Origin: an uncultured Lachnospiraceae bacterium
Lineage (GTDB): Bacteria > Bacillota > Clostridia > Lachnospirales > Lachnospiraceae
Direction: 5' to 3'
DNA length: 10,266 bases
NCBI GenBank assembly: GCA_905236545.1
Contig: CAJOQO010000145.1
Location: 1 to 10,266, forward strand
How positions within the stretch are numbered: the stretch's first letter is position 1; each line of letters begins with the position of its first letter. A model generated the notes under the pieces. The model made no database searches, was not told where the DNA came from, and saw only the letters and a list, made by a program, of their open reading frames with translations. Both the position numbers and the translations under genes were made by a program. Positions 1-6,516 of the stretch are shown piece by piece.

Positions 1-80
1 AATACCCCGGACGCCCGATCGCAGTCGGCAAAGAGCTCAGCCGGAGTGGGCTACAGGTTTGCGTTGGGGAAGCCATCCGC
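1..80. other. unassigned left edge, open in all three forward frames
   Basis: All three plus-strand frames are open from the window edge; they stop at 186-188, 248-250 and 265-267. The frame ending at 186-188 looks a little more protein-like over its first 29 codons (GC-rich third positions, a stretch reading AVGKELSRSGLQVCVGEAI), so it may be the 3' end of an upstream gene that runs into the repeat array. I do not recognise the product, and the other frames cannot be excluded. No terminator is visible here. Confidence 0.3.
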
Positions 81-179
81 AGGCCGGAGTATATGGTTAC
101 AGGCCGGGGCATACAGTTACAGACCGGGGCATATGGTTACAGGCCGGGGCATATGTTACAAGCCAGGGGCATACATTAC
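81..179. repeat. five tandem copies of a 20-bp unit upstream of tyrA
   Basis: Units lie at 81-100, 101-120, 121-140, 141-159 (one base short) and 160-179. The consensus is AGGCCGGGGCATATGGTTAC, and each copy differs from it at a few positions. The last copy is followed at 182-189 by CCTGTAAC, the exact reverse complement of GTTACAGG, which occurs at unit junctions (96-103 and 136-143), so a transcript of the array could fold back on itself. The period is not a multiple of three, so the array does not encode a regular peptide repeat. It could be a slippage-derived minisatellite or a set of iterated protein-binding sites about two helical turns apart. Confidence 0.85.
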
Positions 180-311
180 GACCTGTAACGAAGAAGGAGG
201 AGATGACCACGGCACTCTTGCTCTTTCGAAAGGAATATGGCATACTTTAAGGCGAAACGCACTTTAATAGTTGAAATAGCTAAAGAGCCCAAACTGCTTC
301 CGGGAGGTACT
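180..311 (+). promoter_or_regulatory. tyrA leader region with tyrA ribosome binding site
   Basis: The tyrA SD is GGGAGG at 302-307, four bases before ATG 312, and it decides the start. A second SD-like AAGGAGG (194-200) stands two bases before ATG 203, which opens a 15-codon frame (MTTALLLFRKEYGIL) ending at 250. The only promoter-like match I see is TTGCTC (218-223), 17 bp, CATACT (241-246), which is weak. I see no T-box sequence and no terminator/antiterminator pair. Confidence is high for the tyrA RBS and low for the promoter. Confidence 0.5.
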
Positions 312-1406
312 ATGACATACGGTTTTTTCGGACTCGGTCTGATCGGCGGGTCCCTTGCCAGAAATCTGAAAAAAATTGATCCGGACTGCTTCATCATGGC
401 TGTCAGCCGGTCATCGGAAACCTGCGAAAAGGCGCTTCGGGAGGGAATCATCGATCTGATCTGCGACGGCTGCAAAGACGCGCGTTTTGCCCGGTGCGAC
501 ATTCTCTTTCTCTGCGCTCCCGCAGAGCGGAACCTGTCGGCTCTGCCAGAGCTGAAGGAAGTGATCCGTCCGGACTGTCTCCTGACAGACGTAGCTTCCG
601 TCAAGACACCGATCCATGAGGAGGCAGCCAGGCTTGGCCTGTCCTCGCAGTTTATCGGCGGGCATCCCATGGCCGGTTCCGAAAAATCGGGACTGGATAA
701 CGCAACGGATCATCTGTTCGAAAATGCCTACTACATCCTTACTCCGACCGCGGAGGTTTCCGAAGAGCGGATCCGTCAGCTCAGGGAGCTTACGCTCCGT
801 CTCAAAGCGATCCCGCTGGTCCTCGATCCGAAGGAGCATGATTTCATCACTGCCGCCATCAGTCATTTCCCGCATGTCATTGCCTCCACGCTCGTCAATA
901 CCGTTCATGATCTGGACAGTGAGCAGGGGCACATGAAGGCAATCGCGGCCGGAGGTTTTCGCGACATTACCAGGATTGCCTCCTCCTCTCCCGCCATGTG
1001 GGAATCGATCTGCATCGAAAACAGCGGGAATATCGCGCGTGTCATGGACGCGTTCCTGGATCGTCTGATCGAAGCGAGGGACCGTATGTGCGAAGGGGAC
1101 GGCGGGTATATCTATCAGATGTTTGAAAGAAGCCGTGATTACCGGAATTCCTTCAGCTTTGCGTCTCCCGGCCCGGTCAAGAGCTCCTTCCGGATCTATT
1201 GCGATATCATAGATGAGAGCGGTGCGATCGCGACGATTGCCACGATTCTGGCTGCAAACGGAATATCCATCAGGAACATTATGATCGTACATAACCGTGT
1301 CTTTGAAAAGGGCGCTCTCGCGATCGAGTTTTACAGGCAGGAAGCCATGAAAAAAGCGGTTTCTCTGCTGCAGCACCACAGGTATACGGTGTGGGAAAAT
1401 GATTAA
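312..1406 (+). CDS. tyrA: prephenate dehydrogenase with C-terminal ACT-like domain
   Basis: TyrA (364 aa) catalyses NAD-dependent oxidative decarboxylation of prephenate to 4-hydroxyphenylpyruvate, the committed step to tyrosine, in the cytoplasm. The N-terminal Rossmann motif is G7-L-G9-L-I-G12. The family motifs follow in order: TDVASVK (92-98), GGHPMAGSE (116-124, His118), ISHFPH (183-188, His185 and His188) and GFRDITRIA (215-223, Arg217 and Arg221). Residues about 293-360 resemble an ACT domain (IIDESGAIATIATILAANGI), which in related enzymes serves feedback inhibition by tyrosine. An upstream in-frame ATG at 237 would add 25 residues before the Rossmann fold. I reject it because ATG 312 has the GGGAGG site and puts the glycine motif at the usual position. 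aroA follows after 48 bp, probably in the same transcript. There is no chorismate mutase fusion. Confidence 0.95.
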   Translation: MTYGFFGLGLIGGSLARNLKKIDPDCFIMAVSRSSETCEKALREGIIDLICDGCKDARFARCDILFLCAPAERNLSALPELKEVIRPDCLLTDVASVKTPIHEEAARLGLSSQFIGGHPMAGSEKSGLDNATDHLFENAYYILTPTAEVSEERIRQLRELTLRLKAIPLVLDPKEHDFITAAISHFPHVIASTLVNTVHDLDSEQGHMKAIAAGGFRDITRIASSSPAMWESICIENSGNIARVMDAFLDRLIEARDRMCEGDGGYIYQMFERSRDYRNSFSFASPGPVKSSFRIYCDIIDESGAIATIATILAANGISIRNIMIVHNRVFEKGALAIEFYRQEAMKKAVSLLQHHRYTVWEND

Positions 1407-1454
1407 GGAGCTTTCCCGGAAACGCTGATCTGTTCTGACAGGAGTTTTTATATT

Positions 1455-2762
1455 ATGGATAGAATCATCATGCCGGCTGTCTCTGTCAAAGGGGAGATAA
1501 CCGTTCCGGGCGATAAGTCCATCTCGCACCGTGCAGTGATGTTCGGAGCGATTGCCGAAGGAGACACGAGGATCTCGAATTATCTGATGAGCGCGGATTG
1601 TCTTTCAACGATTTCCTGCTTTGAGAAGCTTGGGATCCGTTTTACAATGGAAAAGTCCTCGAATTCCGTGACTGTGCACGGGAAAGGGCTGCAGGGGCTG
1701 AGTGCGCCGTCCGAGGTTCTTTATACGGGCAATTCCGGAACGACAACCCGCCTGATCACGGGGATCCTGGCCGGACAGAATTTCGGGGCTGTTCTTGACG
1801 GCGATGCGTCGATCAGAAGGCGTCCGATGAAACGGATCATCGACCCGCTCAGAAGGATGGGCGCGGGGATAGAATCGGAGAAAGGAAATGACTGCGCGCC
1901 TCTGAGGATCACGCCAGCCCCGCTGCATGGGATCGACTATCTCTCTCCCACTGCCAGCGCGCAGGTCAAGTCATGTATCCTGCTCGCCGGGCTTTATGCC
2001 GAAGGGAAGACCAGCGTTACGGAGCGCGCCCTGTCCCGCAATCATACCGAGCTGATGCTGTCCGGGTTTGGCGCGCGTATCTCCTCGGAAAAAACGCCGG
2101 ATGGCTGGAAGGCGTCCATCGATCCGGGAGTTCCTCTCCATGCCTGTGATCTTTGTGTGCCCGGTGATATTTCATCTGCCGCCTACTTCATGGCGGCAGC
2201 CCTGATCCTTCCCGGAAGTGAGCTCATGATCCGGAACGTCGGGGTCAATCCCTCCAGATGCGGGATCCTGGAAGCAGTGCGGCAGATGGGCGGAAGGATC
2301 CGGGTGCTTGACCGGCGGACACAGGGAGGGGAAGACGCGGCTGATCTCCTTGTCTCTTCTTCAGGCCTGCATGGAATCGAAATCGGAGGAGAGCTGATCC
2401 CGGCATTGATCGACGAGATCCCGATCCTGGCGGTTCTCGCCGCGTTCGCGGACGGAACGACCGTGATCCGGGACGCAGCGGAGCTGCGGGTGAAGGAATC
2501 CGACCGGATCGAAACCACAACCCGGGCTCTTCGTGCGATGGGCGCCAGAGTGACGCCTTCCCCTGACGGAATGATCATCGAAGGCGGCGCGCCCCTGAAA
2601 GGCTCTGTCATTGACAGCTGTCTGGACCACCGCATCGCCATGAGCATGGCCGTGGCCGCGCTGGCGGCGGAAGGCCCGGTAACGATAAAAGATGCCGACT
2701 GTGTCGGCATCTCCTATCCATCTTTCTATTCTGATCTGGAAGGCCTCAGGATCCGCGGATAG
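1455..2762 (+). CDS. aroA: 3-phosphoshikimate 1-carboxyvinyltransferase (EPSP synthase), class II type
   Basis: AroA (435 aa, normal length) transfers the enolpyruvyl group of PEP to shikimate-3-phosphate, the sixth step of the shikimate pathway. Visible motifs are VPGDKSISHR (17-26, Lys21), TGNSGTTTR (91-99), SAQVK (168-172), RNHTE (195-199), VPGDISSAA (235-243), the IDE around Asp320, ELRVKESDR (343-351) and DHRIAMSMAVAALA (391-404). GDKS, SAQxK and RxHxE are hallmarks of class II enzymes (Staphylococcus, Bacillus and Agrobacterium CP4 types). The residue in the GNSGT loop is Gly, as in most bacteria, not the Ala of CP4. The start ATG has AGGAG at 1440-1444, ten bases upstream. It lies 48 bp after tyrA on the same strand, consistent with a small aromatic amino-acid operon. 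No anomalies are seen. Confidence 0.96.
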   Translation: MDRIIMPAVSVKGEITVPGDKSISHRAVMFGAIAEGDTRISNYLMSADCLSTISCFEKLGIRFTMEKSSNSVTVHGKGLQGLSAPSEVLYTGNSGTTTRLITGILAGQNFGAVLDGDASIRRRPMKRIIDPLRRMGAGIESEKGNDCAPLRITPAPLHGIDYLSPTASAQVKSCILLAGLYAEGKTSVTERALSRNHTELMLSGFGARISSEKTPDGWKASIDPGVPLHACDLCVPGDISSAAYFMAAALILPGSELMIRNVGVNPSRCGILEAVRQMGGRIRVLDRRTQGGEDAADLLVSSSGLHGIEIGGELIPALIDEIPILAVLAAFADGTTVIRDAAELRVKESDRIETTTRALRAMGARVTPSPDGMIIEGGAPLKGSVIDSCLDHRIAMSMAVAALAAEGPVTIKDADCVGISYPSFYSDLEGLRIRG

Positions 2763-2809
2763 ACCGCTGCGTACAATGTTCCGCACTCCCTGCGCATCCT
2801 TCCCGGGGC

Positions 2810-2846
2810 TTATCGTAAACGCAGTTCTTAACCGCGTTTACGATGA
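2810..2846. terminator. near-symmetrical hairpin between convergent aroA and pnp
   Basis: An 11-bp perfect stem pairs 2812-2822 (ATCGTAAACGC) with 2834-2844. It extends outward by a G·U pair and an A-T pair. After one A·C mismatch it continues inward with 3 bp (2824-2826 with 2830-2832) and a 3-nt loop. It lies 47 bp after the aroA stop and 9 bp after the pnp stop, so it could serve as a shared bidirectional terminator or a 3'-end stabiliser. Neither side has a clear U-tract, so strong intrinsic termination is uncertain. Confidence 0.6.
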
Positions 2847-2855
2847 TCTCTGATC

Positions 2856-4967
2856 TCAGGCTGACTGGTAAGGCCCCTGCTTGACGTCCTTCATGGAGAA
2901 GGACAGTCTTCCCATCTTGTCCTTGCCAAGGCAGACGACCGTGACGCGGTCGCCAAGCGTCAGCACATCCTCCACATGGTTGATCCTGTGTTTCGCGATC
3001 TTGGAAATATGAACCATGCCCTCCTTGCCCGGAGCAAACTCGATAAATGCGCCGAATTCCTTGATGGATACTACGGTTCCGGAAAGGATCTGGCCTTCCT
3101 CGAAATCAGTGGTAATGATCCGGATCATATCGATCGCGGCGTTGATCGCATCCATATCGGTTCCACAGACGTTCACGCTGCCATCCTCATCGATGTCGAT
3201 CTTCGCGCCTGTGCGGGCAACGATCTCGTTGATGGTCTTCCCTCTCTGTCCGACCACATCGCCGATCTTTGCGGGATCGATCTGGATCTGAACGATCTTC
3301 GGCGCATACGGAGACAGCTCCTTGCGCGGCTCGGCGATACACGGCGTCATGACTTCATTCAGGATATACTCTCTCGCCTGCTTCGTCCTGGCAATCGCTT
3401 CCTCAACGATCGGCCGGGTCAGACCGTGGATCTTGATATCCATCTGAATCGCAGTGATTCCGTCATGGGTTCCGGCAACCTTAAAGTCCATATCTCCGAA
3501 GAAGTCTTCCAGACCCTGGATATCCGTCAGAACCAGATAATCATCATCGGTATCTCCCGTAACCAGACCGCAGGAGATGCCTGCTACCTGCTTTTTGATC
3601 GGAACGCCGGCAGCCATCAGGGACATCGTCGATGCACAGATAGAAGCCTGGGAGGTGGATCCGTTGGACTCAAAGGTTTCGGATACGAGACGAATCGCAT
3701 ACGGGAAATCTTCTTTGGACGGAATCATCGGCATCAGTGCCTTTTCGGCAAGGGCGCCATGGCCGATCTCACGACGACCGGGTCCTCTGGAGGGCTTGGT
3801 CTCGCCAACCGAATAGGACGGGAAATTGTACTGGTGGATATAACGCTTCTCAGTGATATTATCATCCAGTCCTTCCACTCTCTGTACCTCGGAAAGCGGG
3901 GCAAGGGTGGTAACCGTGCAGATCTGGGTCTGGCCGCGGGTAAACATGGCGCTTCCGTGCACCCTCGGGATCAGATCGATCTCTGCGGCAAGAGGACGGA
4001 TCTCATCGATCCTTCTTCCATCCGGACGCTTATGATCCTTCAGGATCATCTTGCGGACGGTCTTCTTCTCATACTGGTACATCGCGTCAGGGAGAACCGC
4101 CAGCCAGTCTTCCTTCTCCGCCCAGGCCTCCTGCACACGCTCCTTCAGAAGACGGATATTCTCTTCTCTCACCTGCTTGACATCCGTGAAGACGGCCTTC
4201 TCCATCTCCTCACCAGGCACAAGCTCTTTCAGAGCCGCAAATACTTCCTCCGGAACAGCGGCCGACTCGTAGGCATGCTTCGGCTTGCCAGCCTCGGCAA
4301 CGATCTTGTTAATGAAGTCAATAATTGTAAGATTGATCTCATGGCACTTGTAGATCGCTTCGATCATCTTATCCTCTTTTACTTCATTTGCGCCGGCCTC
4401 AATCATGATTACCTTCGTGGAGGTAGAGGCGACGGTAAGCTGAAGGTCGCCCTCATCCCACTGAGCCTGGGAAGGATTCACGATGAATTCTCCGTCGATC
4501 AGTCCCATCTGGGTCATCGCACAGGGACCGTCGAACGGAATGTCAGAGATGCATGTCGCAATCGCGGATCCCAGCATGGCGACAAGCTCCGGCCTGCACG
4601 CAGGATCCACGCTCATGACAAGATTGTTCAGTGTCACATCGTTGCGATAATCCTTCGGAAACAGCGGACGCATGGGACGGTCAATGACCCTGCAGGTCAG
4701 AACCGCGTTTTCGCTCGCCTTTCCTTCTCTCTTGTTGAATCCGCCCGGCATCTTGCCGACGGCATAATACTTTTCTTCGAATTCCACCGACAGCGGGAAG
4801 AAATCGATTCCGTCGCGGGGCTTCTCCGACGCGGTAGCGGTGCTGAGAACCGTCGTGTCGCCATAGTGCATGAAAGCAGCGCCGTTTGCCTGAGCGGCTA
4901 CCCGGCCGATATCAACACTGAGTGTGCGGCCGCCGATTTCCATGGAAAATCTTTTGCCTTTCTGCAT
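2856..4967 (-). CDS. pnp: polyribonucleotide nucleotidyltransferase (PNPase)
   Basis: PNPase (703 aa, the usual length) degrades RNA 3' to 5' by phosphorolysis, releasing nucleoside diphosphates, and can add tails in reverse. The domains are complete: RNase PH 1 (about 10-145, with the loop F77-N-K-R80 and DRPMRPLFP at 96-104), a helical linker (about 240-310), RNase PH 2 (about 315-540, with the phosphate-binding SNGSTS at 434-439 and the catalytic-region acidic stretch EDFFGDMD at 487-494), KH (about 556-613, with GxxG as G573-Q-R-G576) and S1 (about 625-694, GTVVSIKEFGAFIEF). ATG 4967 has a good SD (AAAGGAGA, 4977-4984). It is the last gene of the minus-strand block, downstream of rpsO across a hairpin, as in many bacteria. 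The long leader with two hairpins suggests post-transcriptional control; in E. coli PNPase autoregulates through its leader. Confidence 0.98.
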   Translation of the reverse strand: MQKGKRFSMEIGGRTLSVDIGRVAAQANGAAFMHYGDTTVLSTATASEKPRDGIDFFPLSVEFEEKYYAVGKMPGGFNKREGKASENAVLTCRVIDRPMRPLFPKDYRNDVTLNNLVMSVDPACRPELVAMLGSAIATCISDIPFDGPCAMTQMGLIDGEFIVNPSQAQWDEGDLQLTVASTSTKVIMIEAGANEVKEDKMIEAIYKCHEINLTIIDFINKIVAEAGKPKHAYESAAVPEEVFAALKELVPGEEMEKAVFTDVKQVREENIRLLKERVQEAWAEKEDWLAVLPDAMYQYEKKTVRKMILKDHKRPDGRRIDEIRPLAAEIDLIPRVHGSAMFTRGQTQICTVTTLAPLSEVQRVEGLDDNITEKRYIHQYNFPSYSVGETKPSRGPGRREIGHGALAEKALMPMIPSKEDFPYAIRLVSETFESNGSTSQASICASTMSLMAAGVPIKKQVAGISCGLVTGDTDDDYLVLTDIQGLEDFFGDMDFKVAGTHDGITAIQMDIKIHGLTRPIVEEAIARTKQAREYILNEVMTPCIAEPRKELSPYAPKIVQIQIDPAKIGDVVGQRGKTINEIVARTGAKIDIDEDGSVNVCGTDMDAINAAIDMIRIITTDFEEGQILSGTVVSIKEFGAFIEFAPGKEGMVHISKIAKHRINHVEDVLTLGDRVTVVCLGKDKMGRLSFSMKDVKQGPYQSA

Positions 4968-5011
4968 GTTCTATTCTCTCCTTTCGATGAGCGAGTCACA
5001 GACTGCTGCCG

Positions 5012-5030
5012 CTTTTCCGTCCTGGAAAAG
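5012..5030 (-). promoter_or_regulatory. pnp leader hairpin, proximal
   Basis: A perfect 7-bp stem (CTTTTCC with GGAAAAG) encloses a 5-nt loop (5019-5023) in the pnp 5' untranslated region, 28 bases upstream of the pnp SD. It stands next to a second hairpin at 5034-5051. The structure is read directly from the sequence; a role in PNPase autoregulation is an inference by analogy with E. coli, where RNase III and PNPase act on the pnp leader. Confidence 0.5.
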
Positions 5031-5033
5031 GAA

Positions 5034-5051
5034 GCGTCTGTTTCCAGACAC
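5034..5051 (-). promoter_or_regulatory. pnp leader hairpin with GAAA tetraloop, distal
   Basis: In the minus-strand RNA, GTCTG (5049 to 5045) pairs with CAGAC (5040 to 5036) around a GAAA tetraloop. A G·U and a G-C pair extend it to 7 bp (5034-5051). GNRA tetraloops are unusually stable and often act as tertiary contacts. It lies 3 nt upstream of the proximal hairpin, so the two could stack. The function is unknown; leader-mediated control of pnp is the obvious candidate. Confidence 0.5.
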
Positions 5052-5144
5052 AGCCCATCTCCGAATCAACTGGAAAACCCACCCGGATCAGAGCCGGATC
5101 AGCTTTACAGTTGCCTCGACAGATGCGCTGAGCCCATAACAGCC

Positions 5145-5178
5145 AAAGCACCCGTCCCTGGAATGGTCCGGGTGCTTT
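5145..5178 (-). terminator. rpsO-pnp intergenic hairpin (attenuator or processing site)
   Basis: A perfect 10-bp stem (AAAGCACCCG, 5145-5154, with 5169-5178) has a 14-nt loop and starts 8 bp after the rpsO stop. On the minus strand the stem is followed by TTTGGCTGTT, a poor U-tract, so some read-through into pnp is expected. On the plus strand it is followed by TTTTT (5176-5180), the better terminator orientation. The position matches the rpsO-pnp attenuator and RNase processing region known in E. coli. The stem is certain; the amount of termination is not. Confidence 0.65.
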
Positions 5179-5186
5179 TTGAATCA

Positions 5187-5453
5187 TTATTTACGAAGTC
5201 CAAGTCTGGCAATCAGATTACGATAGCCTTCAATATCATTCTTCTTCAGGTACTCAAGAAGGCCTCTTCTCTTACCGACCATCTTCAGAAGGCCTCTTCT
5301 GGAATGATGATCCTTCGGGTTCTCCTTCAGGTGCTCGGTCAGTTCTCTGATGCGCTCGGTCAGAACGGCTACCTGAACCTCCGGTGAACCGGTATCGCCA
5401 GGCTGTCTTCCGTACTCTTCAATGATAGCTGTCTTTTTTTCTTTTGAAATCAT
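5187..5453 (-). CDS. rpsO: 30S ribosomal protein S15
   Basis: S15 (88 aa) binds the 16S rRNA three-way junction (h20-h21-h22) early in assembly of the 30S platform. The whole S15 signature is present: L38-T-E-H41-L with Asp48, Ser51 and Tyr68, and the family stretch DTGSPEVQ (20-27). RRGLL occurs twice ten residues apart (52-56 and 62-66) and is encoded by an identical 14-nt DNA repeat (5257-5270 and 5287-5300). The start at 5453 has a perfect AGGAGG (5462-5467) 8 bp upstream. The reading frame stays open to 5636, but the longer version would run into ribF and has no S15 counterpart. It has its own promoter (5547-5575) and is followed by a hairpin before pnp. Confidence 0.98.
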   Translation of the reverse strand: MISKEKKTAIIEEYGRQPGDTGSPEVQVAVLTERIRELTEHLKENPKDHHSRRGLLKMVGKRRGLLEYLKKNDIEGYRNLIARLGLRK

Positions 5454-5540
5454 GTTCTTTTCCTCCTGTTTATACGGTCTTGACCTTTCACGAAGAAGCG
5501 GTCGGAGTAATCCGGCTCCCTGGTGAAGGCGAAACGATAC
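5454..5540 (-). promoter_or_regulatory. rpsO 5' leader, candidate S15 autoregulatory RNA
   Basis: This is the roughly 87-nt untranslated leader expected from the promoter at 5547-5575. It can form a closing helix of CCTTCAC (5529 to 5523) with GTGAAAGG (5491 to 5484), with one bulged A. This encloses a short hairpin built from CGGA/TCCG with a TTAC loop, or alternatively GGAG/CTCC. The AGGAGG site lies just outside the closing helix. S15 is known to repress its own translation through leader RNAs that mimic its rRNA site, in several unrelated structural forms. Assigning this leader to that class is inference. Confidence 0.4.
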
Positions 5541-5546
5541 GTTAGA

Positions 5547-5575
5547 AATATAACACTGCCGTATGGCAGAGTCAA
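5547..5575 (-). promoter_or_regulatory. sigma70-type promoter for rpsO-pnp
   Basis: On the minus strand a -35 TTGACT (5575 to 5570) and a -10 TATATT (5552 to 5547) are separated by exactly 17 bp, giving 5/6 matches to each consensus hexamer. The predicted start of transcription is near 5540. The -35 overlaps the ribF stop codon (5572-5574). The spacer holds a perfect dyad, CTGCC-4 nt-GGCAG (5556-5569), immediately downstream of the -35, which could be an operator or a weak terminator for transcripts arriving from ribF. Confidence 0.8.
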
Positions 5576-6516
5576 CCCCGATTGTGATGATCGGCAGTCG
5601 GCAACCACAGGGATATTTGTCTGGCCATCCTCTCATCCTCCCGGATCTGTGCCTTCAGATCGTCCAGACCGGAAAACTTCTTCTCCGGGCGAAGATACAG
5701 GAGCAGATTTGTCGTGATGATGGCGCCGTAAAGATCCGCATCATAATCAAACAGCGTTGTCTCCGCTCTTCTTCTGCTGCCTCCCACGGTCGGGCGCATA
5801 CCAAGATTGGTAAGGCCGTATCTCTCCGTCTGATCCGGCAGAGAAGTGACGGATGCGTAGACACCGTCCGGCGGCAGGAGCTTGCCCTTTGCCGGATACA
5901 CATTGAGCGTAGGGAATCCGATGCGTGTTCCAAGATGCCGTCCATGCACAACCTCACCCCGGATGGGATAAGGCCTTCCCATAAGTGCCTCCACGAGCTT
6001 CATATCACCCTGGGCAAGGGCAAGACGAACCCGGGTAGAGCTGACATCCTCTCCGTGAAGCTGCTCCTTCTGCACGATCTCTGTCTCACATCCATATTGT
6101 CCGCACAGATCCTTCAGGATCCGGGCGTTTCCCTCCCGGTTATATCCGAATGCGAAATCGGATCCGACGCAGACAAACCGCGCATGCAGCACATCCATAA
6201 GAACATTCCTGACAAAGGAAGACGGGGACATGCTCATGAAATCACGGGAAAAGGGGCATTCTACCAGAACATCCACGCCCAGGGCTTCCAGGCTGGAGGC
6301 CCTCTCCTCCCGGCTGAGAATGGAATCGTCCTTCATGACGATCGCAAATACCATACTGAGAATATTACCGGCGGATGCTTTTTCGCAGATCAGGCGGATG
6401 AGTCTGGCATGTCCGATATGGATCCCGTCAAACTTGCCCAGAGAAACCGCACAGGGAAGAGCGGCCCTTCCATCATCAGATGCCCTGTATTCTTCTATGC
6501 TGCCATATCTTCTCAA
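5572..6516 (-). CDS. ribF: bifunctional riboflavin kinase / FAD synthetase
   Basis: RibF (314 aa, normal length) phosphorylates riboflavin to FMN and adenylylates FMN to FAD. The N-terminal FAD synthetase half shows [10 protein letters not shown] (27-36, the nucleotidyltransferase HxGH), [13 protein letters not shown] (118-130) and SSTRVR (159-164). The C-terminal riboflavin kinase half (about 180-305) shows [11 protein letters not shown] (196-206), PPDGVYA (215-221) and [14 protein letters not shown] (251-264), where Glu252 matches the catalytic base. The start is TTG 6516, with AAGGA (6522-6526) five bases upstream. The next Met is residue 52, after the essential GKFDG motif, so no internal ATG will do. 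The rpsO promoter overlaps its 3' end. It lies 77 bp downstream of truB. Confidence 0.96.
   Translation of the reverse strand: MRRYGSIEEYRASDDGRAALPCAVSLGKFDGIHIGHARLIRLICEKASAGNILSMVFAIVMKDDSILSREERASSLEALGVDVLVECPFSRDFMSMSPSSFVRNVLMDVLHARFVCVGSDFAFGYNREGNARILKDLCGQYGCETEIVQKEQLHGEDVSSTRVRLALAQGDMKLVEALMGRPYPIRGEVVHGRHLGTRIGFPTLNVYPAKGKLLPPDGVYASVTSLPDQTERYGLTNLGMRPTVGGSRRRAETTLFDYDADLYGAIITTNLLLYLRPEKKFSGLDDLKAQIREDERMARQISLWLPTADHHNRG

Noticed and set aside
81..179. CRISPR array
   Set aside because: The copies abut directly with no spacers, the unit is only 20 bp, and no cas gene is present.
237..311. 25-residue N-terminal extension of TyrA from ATG 237
   Set aside because: The SD at 302-307 and the position of the GxGxxG motif support ATG 312; the extra residues do not resemble TyrA.
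180..311. T-box or amino-acid attenuator controlling tyrA
   Set aside because: No T-box consensus, no terminator stem and no run of aromatic codons are visible.
411..1529. 372-codon frame on the minus strand antisense to tyrA
   Set aside because: Shadow of tyrA. The sequence shows no known motif and it runs past the tyrA end into aroA.
5083..5102. CCGGATCAG direct repeat in the pnp leader
   Set aside because: Two 9-bp copies 11 bp apart with no further structure; chance similarity is plausible in a sequence rich in GGATC.
5257..5300. 14-bp direct repeat within rpsO as a possible duplication
   Set aside because: It encodes the two RRGLL segments that the S15 family commonly has ten residues apart; coding constraint explains it.
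2976..5387. 803-codon open frame on the plus strand, antisense to pnp and rpsO
   Set aside because: It mirrors two unmistakable genes, crosses their intergenic region, and has no recognisable domain. Long antisense frames are expected opposite GC-rich codon usage.
5454..5636. N-terminal extension of S15 to 149 residues
   Set aside because: It would overlap ribF, the promoter and the leader; S15 is 88-89 residues and the internal start has a perfect AGGAGG.
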